Below, piece after piece: positions 11,135 through 23,457 of a stretch of 64,000 nt of DNA (its first letter is position 1; every line of letters begins with the position of its first letter). The stretch is from Xanthoparmelia taractica. Its lineage: Eukaryota; Ascomycota; Lecanoromycetes; Lecanorales; Parmeliaceae. Both the position numbers and the translations under genes were made by a program. The stretch covers positions 1-64,000 of the forward strand of contig JANQBS010000187.1 in assembly GCA_033085395.1 (NCBI GenBank), read 5' to 3'. The notes beneath the pieces are model-generated. The model worked only from the letters and a program-made list of their open reading frames with translations. It made no database searches and was not told the origin of the DNA.

Positions 11135-13473
11135 CTATATCAGGACCGAGTTTGGCGAAGCAGACCTGACGGAGCTGCTGCTCTGGGCGCCGTTGTTTGT
11201 ACTTTGATGTGCTCTGGAATGATCGTGTGGCAAAGAGCTTACACCACTCGTACGGCCTATAATAGACTCTGCGCTGCTTCCCATGCGCTCATGCCCGTCG
11301 TAAATTCTACCCCGATGAGGTGCAACTGGGGGAGCCTGCTTCCATCTCCTACTTAGCTCTTGGTCATCGTCAACGATCACCACCATCCAGACGCCAATTT
11401 GGGTGTTACTGCCTAGTAAAGGGGTGCAATGAATCCATCGGTTTCTCCCTTCTTCGTCGGCCTTTGTGATCCAGCGCACCTTTGCTGTGACACCTCGGCC
11501 TTCCGTAAGAGCAGCAGACAGCTCCTCACGGACACGTATAGAGCCACCTATTCTGTCTAAGAAAGGGGACTGGAGGATCCCTGGGACCCGCAGAGTTGGC
11601 GAAGCAAACAAAATACGGAAAGATGGATGTGGCCTAACGAGTAAATACTATGTCCCGTTAGTCAACGCCTCTCATTGAGAGAAGTCTACGAACACATACA
11701 TTCTGGTATATACCGCTTAGCCTGCCACTCTGTCGGCTGTTGTGATCGAAAGTTTGACTGTCGTCTGCAGCTGGCTCTTGCAAGAGCAACCGTGGCATAT
11801 GAGGCGCGCCATTGCGTGGCTTATCAACCTCCTCTTCTTGATACTCTCGGTGCATCCTCCCGCCAAACTTCCTCACGGTCTCAAGCTCAGCCATGTTCAG
11901 CATCTCGCTCAAGTCCTGGAAGTCATCCTTAGCGTCCTGCTGGCTGTCGACATTTCCTCCATTGCTATCTTTGTGCTCTGCCTGCTCTCGAACAACAAGC
12001 TGCTGAAGCGACTCCAAATCCGTGCAATCTTTGACCAGTCCACTGACATCAACCTGAGCTCCTATAAAGTAGCGTATTTTTCCTCTGCTGTCACAAAGGG
12101 GCGCGATCATGAGCATGTTCATGAATGGTGAACCATCACGTCGACTACTATCACATTAGCATAGAAACGACACTGAGGAAAGCGGCCTAGTCACTAATTG
12201 AGGAAGACCTCGCAGTGCTCCTTGCCAGATCTGATTGCGTGTCCAAGCCTTCGTCCACTTCCAGGTTCTGTCCTCGGACCTTGAAGAAACCGACAATTCC
12301 GCCCAATAGCATAATTCATGCCATATTGGGTGGTGCGATGGAACTCTATTAAACAGAATTAGCGTCGTTGAAGACTGAAAGCCGATAAGCAGGCATACCC
12401 TCGGAGGCAAAAACAATTGGATTGTCAGGTCTAGACGGATCTGTTAGGCAAAACACTTCCGCCAAACCCTCGGACGCTTCACGCAGATGCGGAGCGAGGG
12501 TCCCTGTGATTCTTCGAGAAATGCTCTGGCTGACTACTTGCACGAAGACATGAGTGATGAAGGCTGGGAGGTCCTCCTGAGTCAATACAGTAAACGCAGA
12601 GGCAGCTTTGTTTTCGAGTTCGCGGTTGGTGGTTGGACTGGCGAGGTCAGCTGTGAACTTATAGCTGGGTATCGGGCTTAGAGCTTCGGCTATGGCATTG
12701 GCATATCTGATAGCTTTCAACGCCTTGAGCGCATCAAGATAGTATATCAGAATCGGTACGGACTGGGGTCGATGTGTGCTAAGGAAGGCAGTGAATCTTA
12801 AAAGAGAGGATGGGTTGGCGAATATTGTTTCCAAGTGGGCCCGCGAGAACAGTTGCTCCGAACGAGCTTCTAGGGAAAAGGCTTGACGACCTTCTTCTGC
12901 TGGTGCAACGAGGTCGAACGAGCCTGCTGGGTCTCCAGTCAATGGCTCCATTGGATCTGCCTTGTCAAGTGCCGATTGTGCCTGCAGTGCAGGTAGCTCC
13001 ACTGACGTTGCCTGCGTCTCATAGGTCTCATGGGAAGACATCCTTGAGACTGGTGATTCGCTGCGAGATGCATTATGCTCTTTTGGACGCTGGCGATCTG
13101 GCTGATGAGCGCCTTTTCGATCGCTGTGGGTAAGGGTCAGCTTGTGGAGCCCTTAATTTTGAATTACTGCGGACCCATACCTGAATGGCTCCTGTGAATA
13201 CATAGAGGAAGGAAGGTGAGCGGGCACGGGAGACGAGGCATTGAATCGTGCTCTTGGTGTTGTGTTTGGGTGGCCAGTGTTCGCTCGCCGTGTGGGGAAC
13301 TCCTGAAAGTCTTGCACCCCAATTGGAGGAAAGATTTTCTGATAGGCACCATTGCTTTTACCGTGATGGACATTGTTGACGCTGCTTTCGAGTGACGTGT
13401 GCTGCCGCCCGTCAACTTGGCGCATTGCCTGGGTTGAGGGGTATTGTCGTACGGGCATCTGAACGGATGGCAT
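11135..13473 (-). CDS. RGS-LOV blue-light photoreceptor (BcLOV4 type)
   Basis: Five exons: 13181-13473, 12399-13123, 12195-12345, 11700-12147, 11135-11647; all junctions are GT-AG and in frame, giving 709 aa. The N-terminus is a disordered Gln/Pro/Ser-rich region. Residues about 140-320 form an RGS-like helical domain (FANPSSLLRFTAFLSTHRP, IYYLDALKALKAI). The LOV core begins at NPIVFASEEFHRTTQYGMNY and contains GRNCRFLQG, with the flavin-adduct Cys at about residue 357, then NYSRRDGSPF and YFIGAQVDVSGLV. A linker and a C-terminal DUF/PAS-like domain follow (YLLVRPHPSFRILFASP, GRGVTAKVRW). RGS-LOV proteins of this type (BcLOV4 of Botrytis) bind FMN and move to anionic membranes on blue light. 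Light-controlled membrane or G-protein signalling is therefore inferred. Intact LOV residues suggest it is functional. Confidence 0.93.
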
Positions 13474-14556
13474 TCCTTCAGGAAGACATTGTCAAGGTAA
13501 GAGGGGAAAGGGGCGGGTGAAGATGAGAACCAGGTGTTCGGGGGTGATGTGATAGGGACATGATTGCTGCAGTGCAGGTGCACGAAGGGTCCTTTGAAGA
13601 CTGGGTGGTAGGTACGAAGTAGCATGGACCCGAGATTTGACTTTAATTAGACAAACAGCATCTGCGGCGATCTTCGGCAAGAATCAACGAACGCAAGTAA
13701 GTAGGTCAAAAGGTAAAGTCACCAGCCCAAAGGGGCATTTTTGGTAGCTGCTTTTGGTCGTAACCCGTGCAGCGGTCATGATTAGGTTTATGCTCACGCC
13801 CTGAAAAGAAAGTCGATTTGCTTGCGCCGTTGCGGGCTCTAACAACGGGTGGCTACTCGTTCTCGGGGATATTTAGTATTACTGATCACTATTGGGGCTC
13901 TGATTCCGGGGTGCGAAGGATCGAGCGTGACTTGCGCGAGTCGCCAAAGAGGCTATTGGCGTCCATTTCAATGCATGCCATGCCCGCTTGCCGAGATTGA
14001 GGGCCTTTTTACCCTTTTACCACTCGCTTTTGAATTTCTGGGCATCGTTTTTGGTTTCTTAATGACTATTGGAAGACATTGCAGCGCAAACCTGCAGTGT
14101 TCTTCACCGATTGGGCAGCGTCCAAGATGGCTATTTGACAACAATGTCTCTGTCAAAAGAGCATCTTGACGCACTTTCCAACCGCTTGGATTGCGGGCTG
14201 AAGTATATGCCTTGCTCGGTACTCCGTGATTGCGTCTTCACTGATTCTCGAGCAAAATCCTCGATATTGCATGGCAATCGTAAGTCCCAATAATGGCAAC
14301 GGGCAATAAGAGCAAGGCATGCAACCAGAACCGTCTCTATACTTGCTTGTGAACGAAAGCTGCCTACTACTTTGGGTCTGCGAAGCATCACGAATCCACC
14401 TCCGTATGACTCGGGTACAGATCGAGTGACACATCGTTCCATTTTGTTTGTCCTATGCAATTCCTCTGAGCGCCCAACGCCTTTTCCCAACTCCTTCGCT
14501 TATGCACACATGATAGAAAGAGACAGGCACAACCCCTCGGATGCTTCCTCTCCAAT
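13474..14556. other. Intergenic region upstream of the RGS-LOV gene
   Basis: About 1.1 kb holding the RGS-LOV promoter and the 3' side of HRD1. Short open frames on both strands show no domain. No repeat or RNA gene was seen. Confidence 0.55.
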
Positions 14557-17075
14557 TCAGTCCAGCCCTTCCGTAGACTCTTCGACTGTAGTCGCTCTCC
14601 CCTTTCCTTTGTTCTGCCTACTTTCGGCTGTTATTTGCAACGTTGGACCTGGGTCGTTAGACTTCGACTCATTATTAGAATATGTCTCATGCTCGGAACT
14701 TTTGACCCCGCTGCTCTTGGAGGCGCCGCTCGGCACCTCAAAGCTAGCACCAGAGCCCCGTCGAGGAGTTCGTGAGATATTGCCTCTACTTACAAATTCC
14801 GCCTCGCCACTTCCACGGTGAGTTTGTGTCTCTCCTGGTAGCCTCGTAGAACCTTCTCCCATATGAGGAGCTACGTTTGTCTGTGAGCGATCCTGAGGTA
14901 CAGGCCCTGTCCCTGGGTCGCTACCTAAGGATTGTGACTGAACGCTGGTGCTATAGGTGTTAGGAATCTCACCAGGAGTGGCGTTCCCCTCATGAGTCAA
15001 TCTCTGGAGTGGCAGAACACTCCAACCCGGCGGTAGCGTCATCCCAGCGGGCAGACTCGAATAACCAGAACCCATGCTCTGGTGCTGTGGAGTTGCACCA
15101 AGAATATTTGCATAACTCCCGGCTTGCGGTGGCGTGTCGACAACTCGAGGCGGATGAGTCAAAGAAGGTTGCCCAGCAAAGCTCGCGTCTGGATTTGCTT
15201 GTGCTATACGCAACCGAGCAAGTTCGCCTTGCAAGGCTCGCACAAGGTATAGCTGGTTTTGCTGGACACGGAGTGAACTCATTTCTCGGACCAGTTGATG
15301 CTCTATCTGTTGTAGTTGAATTTGTACGCTTGCAGGGTTTGAATGGGCAACAGTCCGCGTTGGAGGTCCTGGAACCTGGCGATGGAATCCAGACGTACTA
15401 GCTGTGCGTGGCAAATGCCCCGCCGTCGGCACTTCTCCTGATCGAGTAGGAGGAGGTGCATTGTTGTTAATTTGCTGCGCAGCACCCTGGGCGCCTTGCC
15501 TGGCGCCAAACGCTATACGGAGTGGACCGAGATTAAACACATTCTGCGCAGCTACCGGTTGCTCGAAGTCGCCATGCGCCTGAACTTGAGCCTGTGCTTG
15601 GTTAGTGTGGGCCAGCGCTCTGCCATTGTGATTTGCGATGGCCTGGTCTTGCGTTCGAGCCACTGTGCCTGTCACGAGTACCGGCCTTCTGCAGGTCGGA
15701 CAGTTCTGTTGGCGCTCGAGCCAGCTACGCAAACACGCGAAGTGAAGAATATGGCCGCATGGAAGCTTTTTAGGTCTCAAGCGCTCGTCAATAGCGGCGT
15801 TTACATTGCTGCTAGGCTCCGCGCGTGCTTGACTACCGCCGGCAGTGCTCTGTACTTGCCAAGGCCTCATGTCTTCCCGACAGATGATACAGACGTCTTC
15901 TCGTGCAACCTCTTCTGCGGTAGCATCCGGGTATCTGGCATTCATATCCCGGGTTGCTTGTCGGTATCGGACGAAATCGGTAATTCGCTTGTAGAAGGAG
16001 CGAATTGTGAGAGCTACGTCTCGGATGATGTGAATAGGCATGCCATAGAACATGCAAAGTACACAGAAGAATGTGAGATACAAGACGAGCTTAAAGAAGT
16101 CTGAAGGTCCACAATTAGCTGTAATTATTTCAATCAAAGCAATTTCGGCTTTTCATACCTGTAGTGAGGTCCAAGTAGAAAAGCCATCGACCCTTTTCCT
16201 CCCAGCCAGGGACATCGATATCCAGCGAGTCGATATCGTCATCAGTGGCCGTTTCGCGGAAGTGAGCTCCCGAATAAGTCAAGCCATCTGCCGTGGGGTC
16301 TTGGGGTTGTGCTGACACTCTATCACGCATGATCTGGGCTCGGCGATCTTTGATTTGGTTCTTGATTACCGCGGCCTCACAGACAGATATAGTGTAGCGA
16401 GCCGCAGTGGAAATGGAGGTGATAGTCAGGACAGCAAACTCGAAAGCGAACATAACCATCATATTGGGTCGCGCATGGAGTAGGACCGTGTCGATGGAAT
16501 ATCGAAGCATGAAAATGTCGAATATGGTCGAGATGATAAGGGAAACTGATAGTCGAGCATGAAACAACCGTGGATTCGATGGTGGCTGCTGCTCTAGTAT
16601 CTCAACCCGTCCTTCCCCGATCCAACCCCAGACCTTGCCTATCAACAGGCAAACAAACATTACCAAAAACCACCCACCCACCTCCTCTCGAAATATGGTC
16701 ATCGCAAGACATGTCTCCGTGATGGCAAACCATGCCTTTTCGTAGAGTTGTTCGACTTCGATCGGTCGTAACGGACCGTAAAAGAGCCTCTGCAAGCCAA
16801 GCATTCCAGAGCATACACCTAGAAGTGCAATGTTCGTGAGTACCTGGGGACAATGTGAGCGTATGAGCTTTGGAGGATGCCGTTGCTATCCTACCATGAG
16901 ACATGCATTGCTTTGCGCAAGGTAGACACAAGCCGAGTAAAAGTTTGCCCGCTCATGTAGTGCTCGAATTATGACACCCGTTGCAAGGACCATAGAAGTC
17001 TACAGGAAATTAGCAACGCACCAGCAGAGAAGAACGGCAGGCTTCTCGTACCCCGGCGTAGGCTGCAAATCTCAT
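14557..17075 (-). CDS. HRD1: ERAD E3 ubiquitin ligase HRD1/synoviolin
   Basis: Four exons: 17052-17075, 16895-16999, 16159-16843, 14557-16100; total 785 aa. The first exon codes only eight residues (MRFAAYAG). The N-terminal half carries several membrane segments with HRD1 signatures: ERANFYSACVYLAQSNACLM, LQRLFYGPLRPIEVEQLYEK and MTIFREEVGGWF. Exon 4 opens with DFFKLVLYLTFF. A RING-H2 finger follows at about residues 342-400: CIIC, then KLPCGHILHFACLRSWL and CPTCRRP. The last 350 residues are low-complexity Gln/Ser/Pro-rich and probably cytosolic. HRD1 ubiquitinates misfolded ER proteins for proteasomal destruction. The acceptor before DFFKL was chosen over one 18 nt upstream because it restores the family sequence. 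It is head-to-head with the MFS gene. Confidence 0.95.
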
Positions 17076-17322
17076 ATTGCTGTGTGAAGCGTTCAGTAAC
17101 GCTTGTCCCTCACCTCGACCTGCGTGGGTGGACCAAGATTATAGCTGAGCTGTCATCAAAGGCCTTCGAAAACGGTTAGCCCGGATATTACGCTAGTACC
17201 CGTTTGGCTAGCCCTTGCCATCATAGGCATGTACCTTACGAAGTACAATAATAATAGGCCGAGCGTACTTTACTTCTACCACTCGACTTTCGGTTTCACA
17301 AGGTATATGGATCGAAGTCCTT
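17076..17322. promoter_or_regulatory. Divergent promoter, HRD1 / MFS transporter
   Basis: Only 247 bp separate the two start codons, so the genes must share regulatory DNA. A 12-codon upstream frame (ATG at 17,307, stop at 17,343-17,345) overlaps the MFS start in another frame. Confidence 0.6.
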
Positions 17323-19609
17323 ATGAATATGTTCACAGCCACTAAACTACAAGCCGCAACTTATCTTTTCGCGGTGTGCTTGTTTTCGGTATGTACGTTT
17401 CATTGTTCAAATATCCGCACAATTTTGGCTCTACTCCTCCCAACACTCACATATGCCCTCTTTTTGCCGCATAAGGGTTGCTGATCTCGGGTCTTTGATA
17501 GATTGCTTTCCTCGTATTCCTCAACTCGTCCATCTCATTTGTCATCACGAACCTCATCGGACAAACGACTCAAGTTGGCGATGCCGTAGGCACTTTGGGT
17601 TTCGCGGACGAGCTGGTCGCACTTGTAGCATGCCCCGCTTGGGGAGTGATTTCCGATCGACTAGGAGTTCGAATAGTAAGTTACTCTTCTTGTTGAAAAT
17701 TTGACGTTCAGAGATGCACGGAAGCCAAGAAAAAAGCCCGAAACTCCTGTGTCTCCCTCTAGGATTATTGCTGCCTAGAAGCTGCAGCTCTGGACTTTCC
17801 GAACGCTCTGCAGAGTTGCAAGGTATAAACTTGTAGTCAGCCAGCATGGCATTTCATCCAAGATAGTCTTCAGAACCGAATATTCCTATCTTCAGCATCC
17901 TTGTCAGTCACAAGACGAATTCTATGAATCTCTAGTTCAGAATCTTAATAAGACACTGTATCCTCGGATCATCAAGATTGAACCATGTTTGAATCCCACT
18001 GAAACCTCACAGGTCTGCGTTCTAGGCTATACTATCATCGGCCTGGCGCTACTACTTCTCGTGCAAGCGGAAGATGTATTTCCCCAATTGTTACTCGCTA
18101 GGATATTTTTTAGCGTCGGAGGTGCAGCCGCGTCGACAATGGTGACAGCAATTCTCCCATCTATGATCGCGCCACGCAAGAATAGCGATGAAGCAAATCT
18201 GCCAAGTAAAATTCCTGGCGCCAGCAATTGTCACGGCTTTTCACCCTCAATCTCATCCGAGCTTACAGTAACACCCCAGAGGCTGCATCATCAATCAAGC
18301 CCCAGAAGTCCGACCAATGATATATCGCCAACACGTCTTGCCGGCATTGTTGGCATCTTCACCGGTTGCGGTGCTCTCCTCGCATTAGGGCTCTTCCTTC
18401 GTTTGCCAGAAATCATTCAGCGTAGGGGTACTTCCCCTGGACAGGCTTTGGCTGACAGTTACTACATTGTTGGGGCGTTATCTCTGATCCTTGCTTTGCT
18501 ATGTTTCTTTGGTCTACAGAATCTACACGGCGAAGACGAGAAAGGATGGCGCAATCTGATGTATCGCAGACCAGATGATCCATCGTCCAAAGTATCAAGC
18601 CTGAAGTCTTTGGCCTATGCAGTCGCCGTAGGCTTCAGGAATCCATTGTTAGGCCTGGGATACCTTGGTGGGTTCGTAGCGAGAGCATCTGTACGTTTCT
18701 TCCAAGTGATTCCTTCCGCCACACTGCACAATGTATTCTTGTCGTACCTATTTTGGAGTAGTAAGACTCATTATAATGCTTAGGCTCGTCTCCAAACTCG
18801 GATTCGTTGCCTTTAGAGCGAAGTGCTGACTTCGAGGTGTGTAGTCGGTTGCGATCTCGCTCTTCATTCCCCTGTTCGTCAATGCGTACTATATTTCATC
18901 TGGATTATGCGATGAGGCAGGGCACAATCCGCAGGATATCAGAACGCATTGTCGAGAAGCTTACGTCCTTGCTGCCGAGCTCACTGGCGTTTCGCAGTTG
19001 GTAGCTCTCCTATTTGCGCCGATCTTTGGGTTCTTGGCGGATAGATACCACCATTTCAATGTTCCGCTTCTCACAGCAGCACTGATAGGTCTTGTTGGGT
19101 ACATTGGTTTGGCAGTTCTGGCGAGCCCACAAGTAAAGGGGGCGCACGGGACTCCTTGGATCTTCTTCGTTATGGCTCTGCTGGGGATAGGTCAAATCGG
19201 TGCAATAGTATGCAGCTTGGGCCTCTTAGGACGGGGTGTTCTAGAATTACAGGACAGAGAAGACCAGTCGGAACCGTCGTCTTCTGACATAGTGGCGGGA
19301 GCCCCGGGTCACTATTCTAACGGCAGCGACACTGCTAACCCTCAAAATGAGGACAATACCGAAGGAGGCGCCGAACGTACACCTTTATTACGTCGCAGAG
19401 GGCGTTCACAGAATCGTCTGAAGGGTTCGATAGCTGGCGTTTACTCATTGGCTGGAGGTGTGGGCATCCTCCTATTGACAAAGGTTGGCGGGCTCCTGTT
19501 TGATAAGGTCTCACTTGTAGTACCTTTCGTTATGATCTCTGTTTTTAACTTTATCTTGTTAGCCGCTGGGGTTGTGAGTGGAATCTACGCTGTTCGGAAA
19601 GTCAAGTAA
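17323..19609 (+). CDS. Major facilitator superfamily transporter
   Basis: Four exons: 17323-17388, 17502-17675, 18013-18690, 18845-19609; total 560 aa. Exon 2 contains ADELVALVACPAWGVISDRLGVR, the loop 2-3 D-R-x-G-R signature of MFS carriers. Exon 3 holds several membrane segments (YTIIGLALLLLV, LAGIVGIFTGCGALLALGLF) and a cytosolic central loop. Exon 4 continues SVAISLFIPLFVNAYYISSG, and FGFLADRYHHFNVP repeats the MFS loop motif in the second half. About 12 TM segments are expected. Substrate is unknown; some similarity in style to vacuolar YCR023C-type carriers is only an impression. Intron 2 is unusually long (337 nt). The start could also be the second Met at 17,329. Confidence 0.88.
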
Positions 19610-20695
19610 CATCTTCCGTGGGAGCCGTTGCTCTGCATCTACGTCGCGCTCACCAGGAGAAACGGCTGGCAGCGTGGTAACCTATGATTAGAAGAAAGCG
19701 CCTTGAGTAGCGATGGCAAAGCTCTCTTTTGGCTCGAGGCTATAAGTGAAAGGATGAGGTGCATGAACTTAACGAGAGTTGTGGTCAGCGAATCATTATC
19801 CACAGTCTACACCGCAGCGATTCATGGTCGAGCGTCATGGTGTACTTCCAGTCCAAGGTCGACTTGACTGGACTGACTTGTGATCTAAGATTCATGTGTC
19901 CGCTTCGTAGTCAAAAACACCGACAATGGACGCATTAGTACTCCATGCCTCAACCGACTTGGAAAGCGTCCCTTGGATAATACCGATTCGCTGCATTTGT
20001 GCTATTAGTGGCTACACTCATCATATCTTGGCCCTCAACGCCTTCACGAGAAGTCTTCTTGAATGGCAAAACTTTTAGATCAAAATCCACGAGTAGGAAC
20101 ATCCTTCTTTTTCTTTTTCTTTTCTCTCTTTTTGTATCACCTATCATCTTCCGAATCAAGCACATGTCTGGAGAAATAGGGCTGGTATGAAAGCCGCTAC
20201 TGGACGGCAAGGTAGACGGCGAAGCCCAACACTGGTGAGTATGAGCCCGGGTTTGCCCGAGAATCAGATGCACCTCCAATGTGTTCACTCATCTCCCTTG
20301 GGAATAGAGTTGTCCCCGAAATGTCTTAGAAAGGTGTCCGACTTCTCGATCCGATCTTTGCAGCTGTCTACCAATCTCCCCAGTTCTACACTGGTCATAT
20401 CCTTCCAAACCCTGATAATGTCTTACCCCAGTCTTTGATGCCTTTTCACGCACATTGCAACCCACTAGCAACATAAGCATGCCGCCAGTCTGCTGATGCA
20501 TACGGTACTCGTACCAAGCGATCTAAACACGAGCTGACCAAAAATGGTAAATACAGGTATTAACACGATCGGAGTATTTTACCCTGCATAGATCAATATG
20601 CATCGTACACTTACCCTTAACAGCCTCCGTCACCGATATCTGATGGGCTTCTCAAAATGGTTAGACTTGAAACAATCCTTCGCCGATTGAAGGCG
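19610..20695. other. Intergenic region, MFS transporter to PRI2
   Basis: About 1.1 kb between convergent genes (MFS plus, PRI2 minus). Small frames such as 19,950-20,288 (minus) are not conserved-looking. No repeat or RNA gene was seen. Confidence 0.5.
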
Positions 20696-22325
20696 TTACA
20701 TTTCCATCTCATCCCCCTTTACCCCTGCAGCACCACCATTTCTCAGCAAGTAACTCCGCTTGAAATAGGTGTTCGGGTGTACAATTGTGTCAAGCTCCGC
20801 AGCACCCCAGCTGCCGTCCTCCTTAACACGCTTGATATCGCCTTTATGGACCCATTCAAATACGCGATTACAGGCTATGTGAAATCTTTTCTTCTCGACA
20901 TCCTCTCTGACTCCTCTCAGGACATCTCGATCATTAACCCCTGTGGTCTGAAGAAGCGTTGTGAGGTTATCCACACTAGAGTGGCGATATGGACAGCCAT
21001 GACTTTCTCCGCTCCCTGGTGGGTGCTCGGTCAAGACTTTCTGGCATGAGAAGGGCGAATATCCTCGTCCTCGCCGAATTGCGTCACCACCAACGTCGCC
21101 GTAGGCATGTCTAATATTGTAACGGTATTCCTTGTTGAAAGTATCATCTGTGATCAGCTTGAAAGCCTGACGCCAGAAGATGAGACAATCCTCCAGAGTC
21201 AGCCCTATACCTTTCAGGAATAAGGTGTATTGTAGTCGCCCGAAATGCTTCAAGTGGCTATTCTTGCGCAAAGTCATGTGGAGATTGCGCATGCATAGGG
21301 GGAAATGCTGGGATAGAGGATCGATGGAAGAAGCGTTGATTGGTGTACCATGAAGTGCGCTGTCCGAATCGGAGAGGGTTGAGTCAGGGGTCGCAAAGTT
21401 TCTTGAGAGATGATTTAAGATGGGCGTGAGGCGGTCGTCTTCATCGAGACGGGGGAGAGCGCGAGCGGCGAGCTGCACATTGTGTCAGAAATTGGTGATA
21501 CGCTAACAAGGCATGGGAGTATCAACCTCTAGTCCTTTGTCGAGACTAGCGTTAAAGCCAGCAAGTACCATGCTCATCTGTTCCCTGACCGGCACGTACG
21601 CCTTGCCGGCTTTCACAAGCACTCTTCGGCCTTCCACAAGCTCTGGAACCGTCTCAAAATCTACCTTGAACCAGCCTCCTTCCTCTACGTCCTGTCGCTT
21701 TAGTCCTGGGGTCGCATTCTGTAGATCCGTCCCCAATGCTTTCTTCTCTTCTTCAGACACGACTTCCCAGTCCAACCGCAAAGACTCGACGAATGCCTGT
21801 CTTTCTTTGACGTCATCGTTCTGAAAGCGTAACTTGAACAATGCACTCTCGATCCGGACGAAGCGCCTCCGTAAGTCCTCGGTAGAAGAGAATGCAAGAC
21901 GCAGGATGAAGTGGGAGTAGTGGTCTTTCTGCCGTTCTAATTTAAGGTTCTCATCTTGTGAGCCGGCGGAAGATGAGGTGTTGGAATGAAGGGGCAACCA
22001 CTTCAGAAGTAAAGGCGATACATGGGCGGCAGTCTCAGCAGGTGTCTTATTGCGGAACGAGCAAGCTTCGATCTCGGCAAGAACTGTTTACTTTTAGCCA
22101 AGGTGACTGACTGCTTGCGAAGGTATCAGTAATACTTCTCAACCTATCGATAGCCCATTGCTCGAACTGCTCGAGTGTGATCTCTGCCGTTGGGGGACTT
22201 TCGTAGAGGCTCAGGCGGTGCGGGTAGTCTTGCTGTTTATACGTGGGGATTGCGAATTGTTTCTTCTTGTAATCAATCGTACTTCTCCTTTTGGTGTCAA
22301 TTCGAGTATAGTCTTGTCTTATCAT
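20696..22325 (-). CDS. PRI2: DNA primase large subunit PRI2 (p58)
   Basis: Three exons: 22136-22325, 21527-22083, 20696-21472; total 507 aa. ATG at 22,323-22,325 (MIRQDYTRID) is used because the longer frame begins with TTG. The N-terminal domain has the family's helical layout (EQFEQWAIDRLR, HFILRLAFSSTEDLRRRF). The C-terminal 4Fe-4S domain is complete, with candidate ligands C309 (FPLCM), C392 (FSCQKVL), C409 (HGCPYR) and C450 (IACNRVF), plus RHAYGDVGGDAIRRGRGYSP. With PRI1 and DNA polymerase alpha it makes RNA-DNA primers for replication. The donor of intron 2 (GTTGAT) is weak but gives ELAARALPRLDEDDRLTPIL, as in the family. It is head-to-head with the AhpD-like gene. Confidence 0.96.
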
Positions 22326-22585
22326 GGCTGCTTTTGTCAGTCTTGGTGCTGGGAAAAGAATCGATCCCTTAAACAAGAGACTGTACGTGTTGGGAGACGC
22401 GTCGCACTAGTTCTACTCTGCAGAGGGATTAGTGTAGGCAGATCCTCTAAACACCCGAGGTCAAGTTATATCAAACCTTCACGTTACATGGACAACGGTT
22501 AAGCATGACTTACAGGAGCCTGATAGTACATAGCTTTACTTGATGGCCTGGTGATTTGCGATAGCTTCGAACTTTGGTTAAAGTG
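22326..22585. promoter_or_regulatory. Divergent promoter, PRI2 / AhpD-like gene
   Basis: The 260 bp between two start codons must serve both genes. I see no clear known element by eye. Confidence 0.5.
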
Positions 22586-23457
22586 ATGCCACCGGTCTCT
22601 GTCATAACGCCAGCGCTGCTTTCTTCAATTCGAGGACATCCGCATCTCCCACGTCATGCATGGTATTTTTTGACCGGCGTTACTTTGTCGGTATTGAATT
22701 CGCCTCATGAGATACCTACTGTTTACAAATACGCAATCGAAAAGGGCGCTGGCAATCGTGACATGAAGCCGGGACCTGACGAACAGTTGGAAATTTCGCG
22801 GAAGATGAGGGAAGCATTGGTGAAAGCTGCCCCGATCGGTGGATTACCAAAAGTACTGCGTCACAAGAGACTTTCAGTCTCTTTGGCTACACGCTGATTG
22901 CATTCACAAAGGCCATAAACGCCCTATTATCATTGAAATCCGCAACCCCACCGCCACTTCTCGATGAACCATTAGGCTACTCTCCTACTGCTAGACCCTC
23001 GGATGTATACGATGTCCCCCAGTCAGCGGTTTTGCACCGAGGGCAAAAGTTCTTCGACCAGCTATACGGAAAGGTCTCCAAGCGTGTCATGTCCCAGATA
23101 GACAGAAGTGGAACAGAAGATCTGGGCATCACGGCTCGGTTGATGTACGGATACATATTGAGTAACACAAAAGTTCTGACTGCTAGTGAGACAAGCTTTG
23201 TTCTCGTGGCAGGGTTGATACCTCAAGATGTTAAAAGGCCTTCGTTTTTCTACGCCTCCATTCACTGACTGAGCCGTAAGGTCCCTGCACAACTGAAAGG
23301 CCATATAAAAGGCTGCTTGAACCACGGCGCAAGCGTCGAAGAGGTCAAAGCAGTCCGAGAGGTGGTGATCAAGATATGCGAAGCAGCGGGCATGCGTCAA
23401 CTTTACGATACTGTCCCTGACGGCTGGGGATGGCGAGGTCCAATAGCAAATCTATGA
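22586..23457 (+). CDS. AhpD/carboxymuconolactone decarboxylase-like protein
   Basis: Three exons: 22586-22852, 22912-23229, 23281-23457; total 253 aa, starting MPPVSVITPALLSSIRGHP. Helical segments with GQKFFDQLYGKVSKRVMSQ and LTASETSFVLVAGLIPQD, then LKGHIKGCLNHGASVEEVKA, fit the AhpD/CMD fold (fungal CMD proteins such as yeast Pxp2/YJR111C). The CxxC pair of true AhpD peroxidases is not visible, so activity is uncertain. The C-terminus is -IANL. Catalase uses a related -ANL peroxisomal signal, so peroxisomal targeting is possible. The donor of intron 2 (GTTAAA) is unusual, but splicing it out removes a stop and restores the frame. Confidence 0.85.

Noticed and set aside
14372..14821. 149-codon plus-strand ORF
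   Set aside because: Largely antisense to the low-complexity tail of HRD1, no domain.
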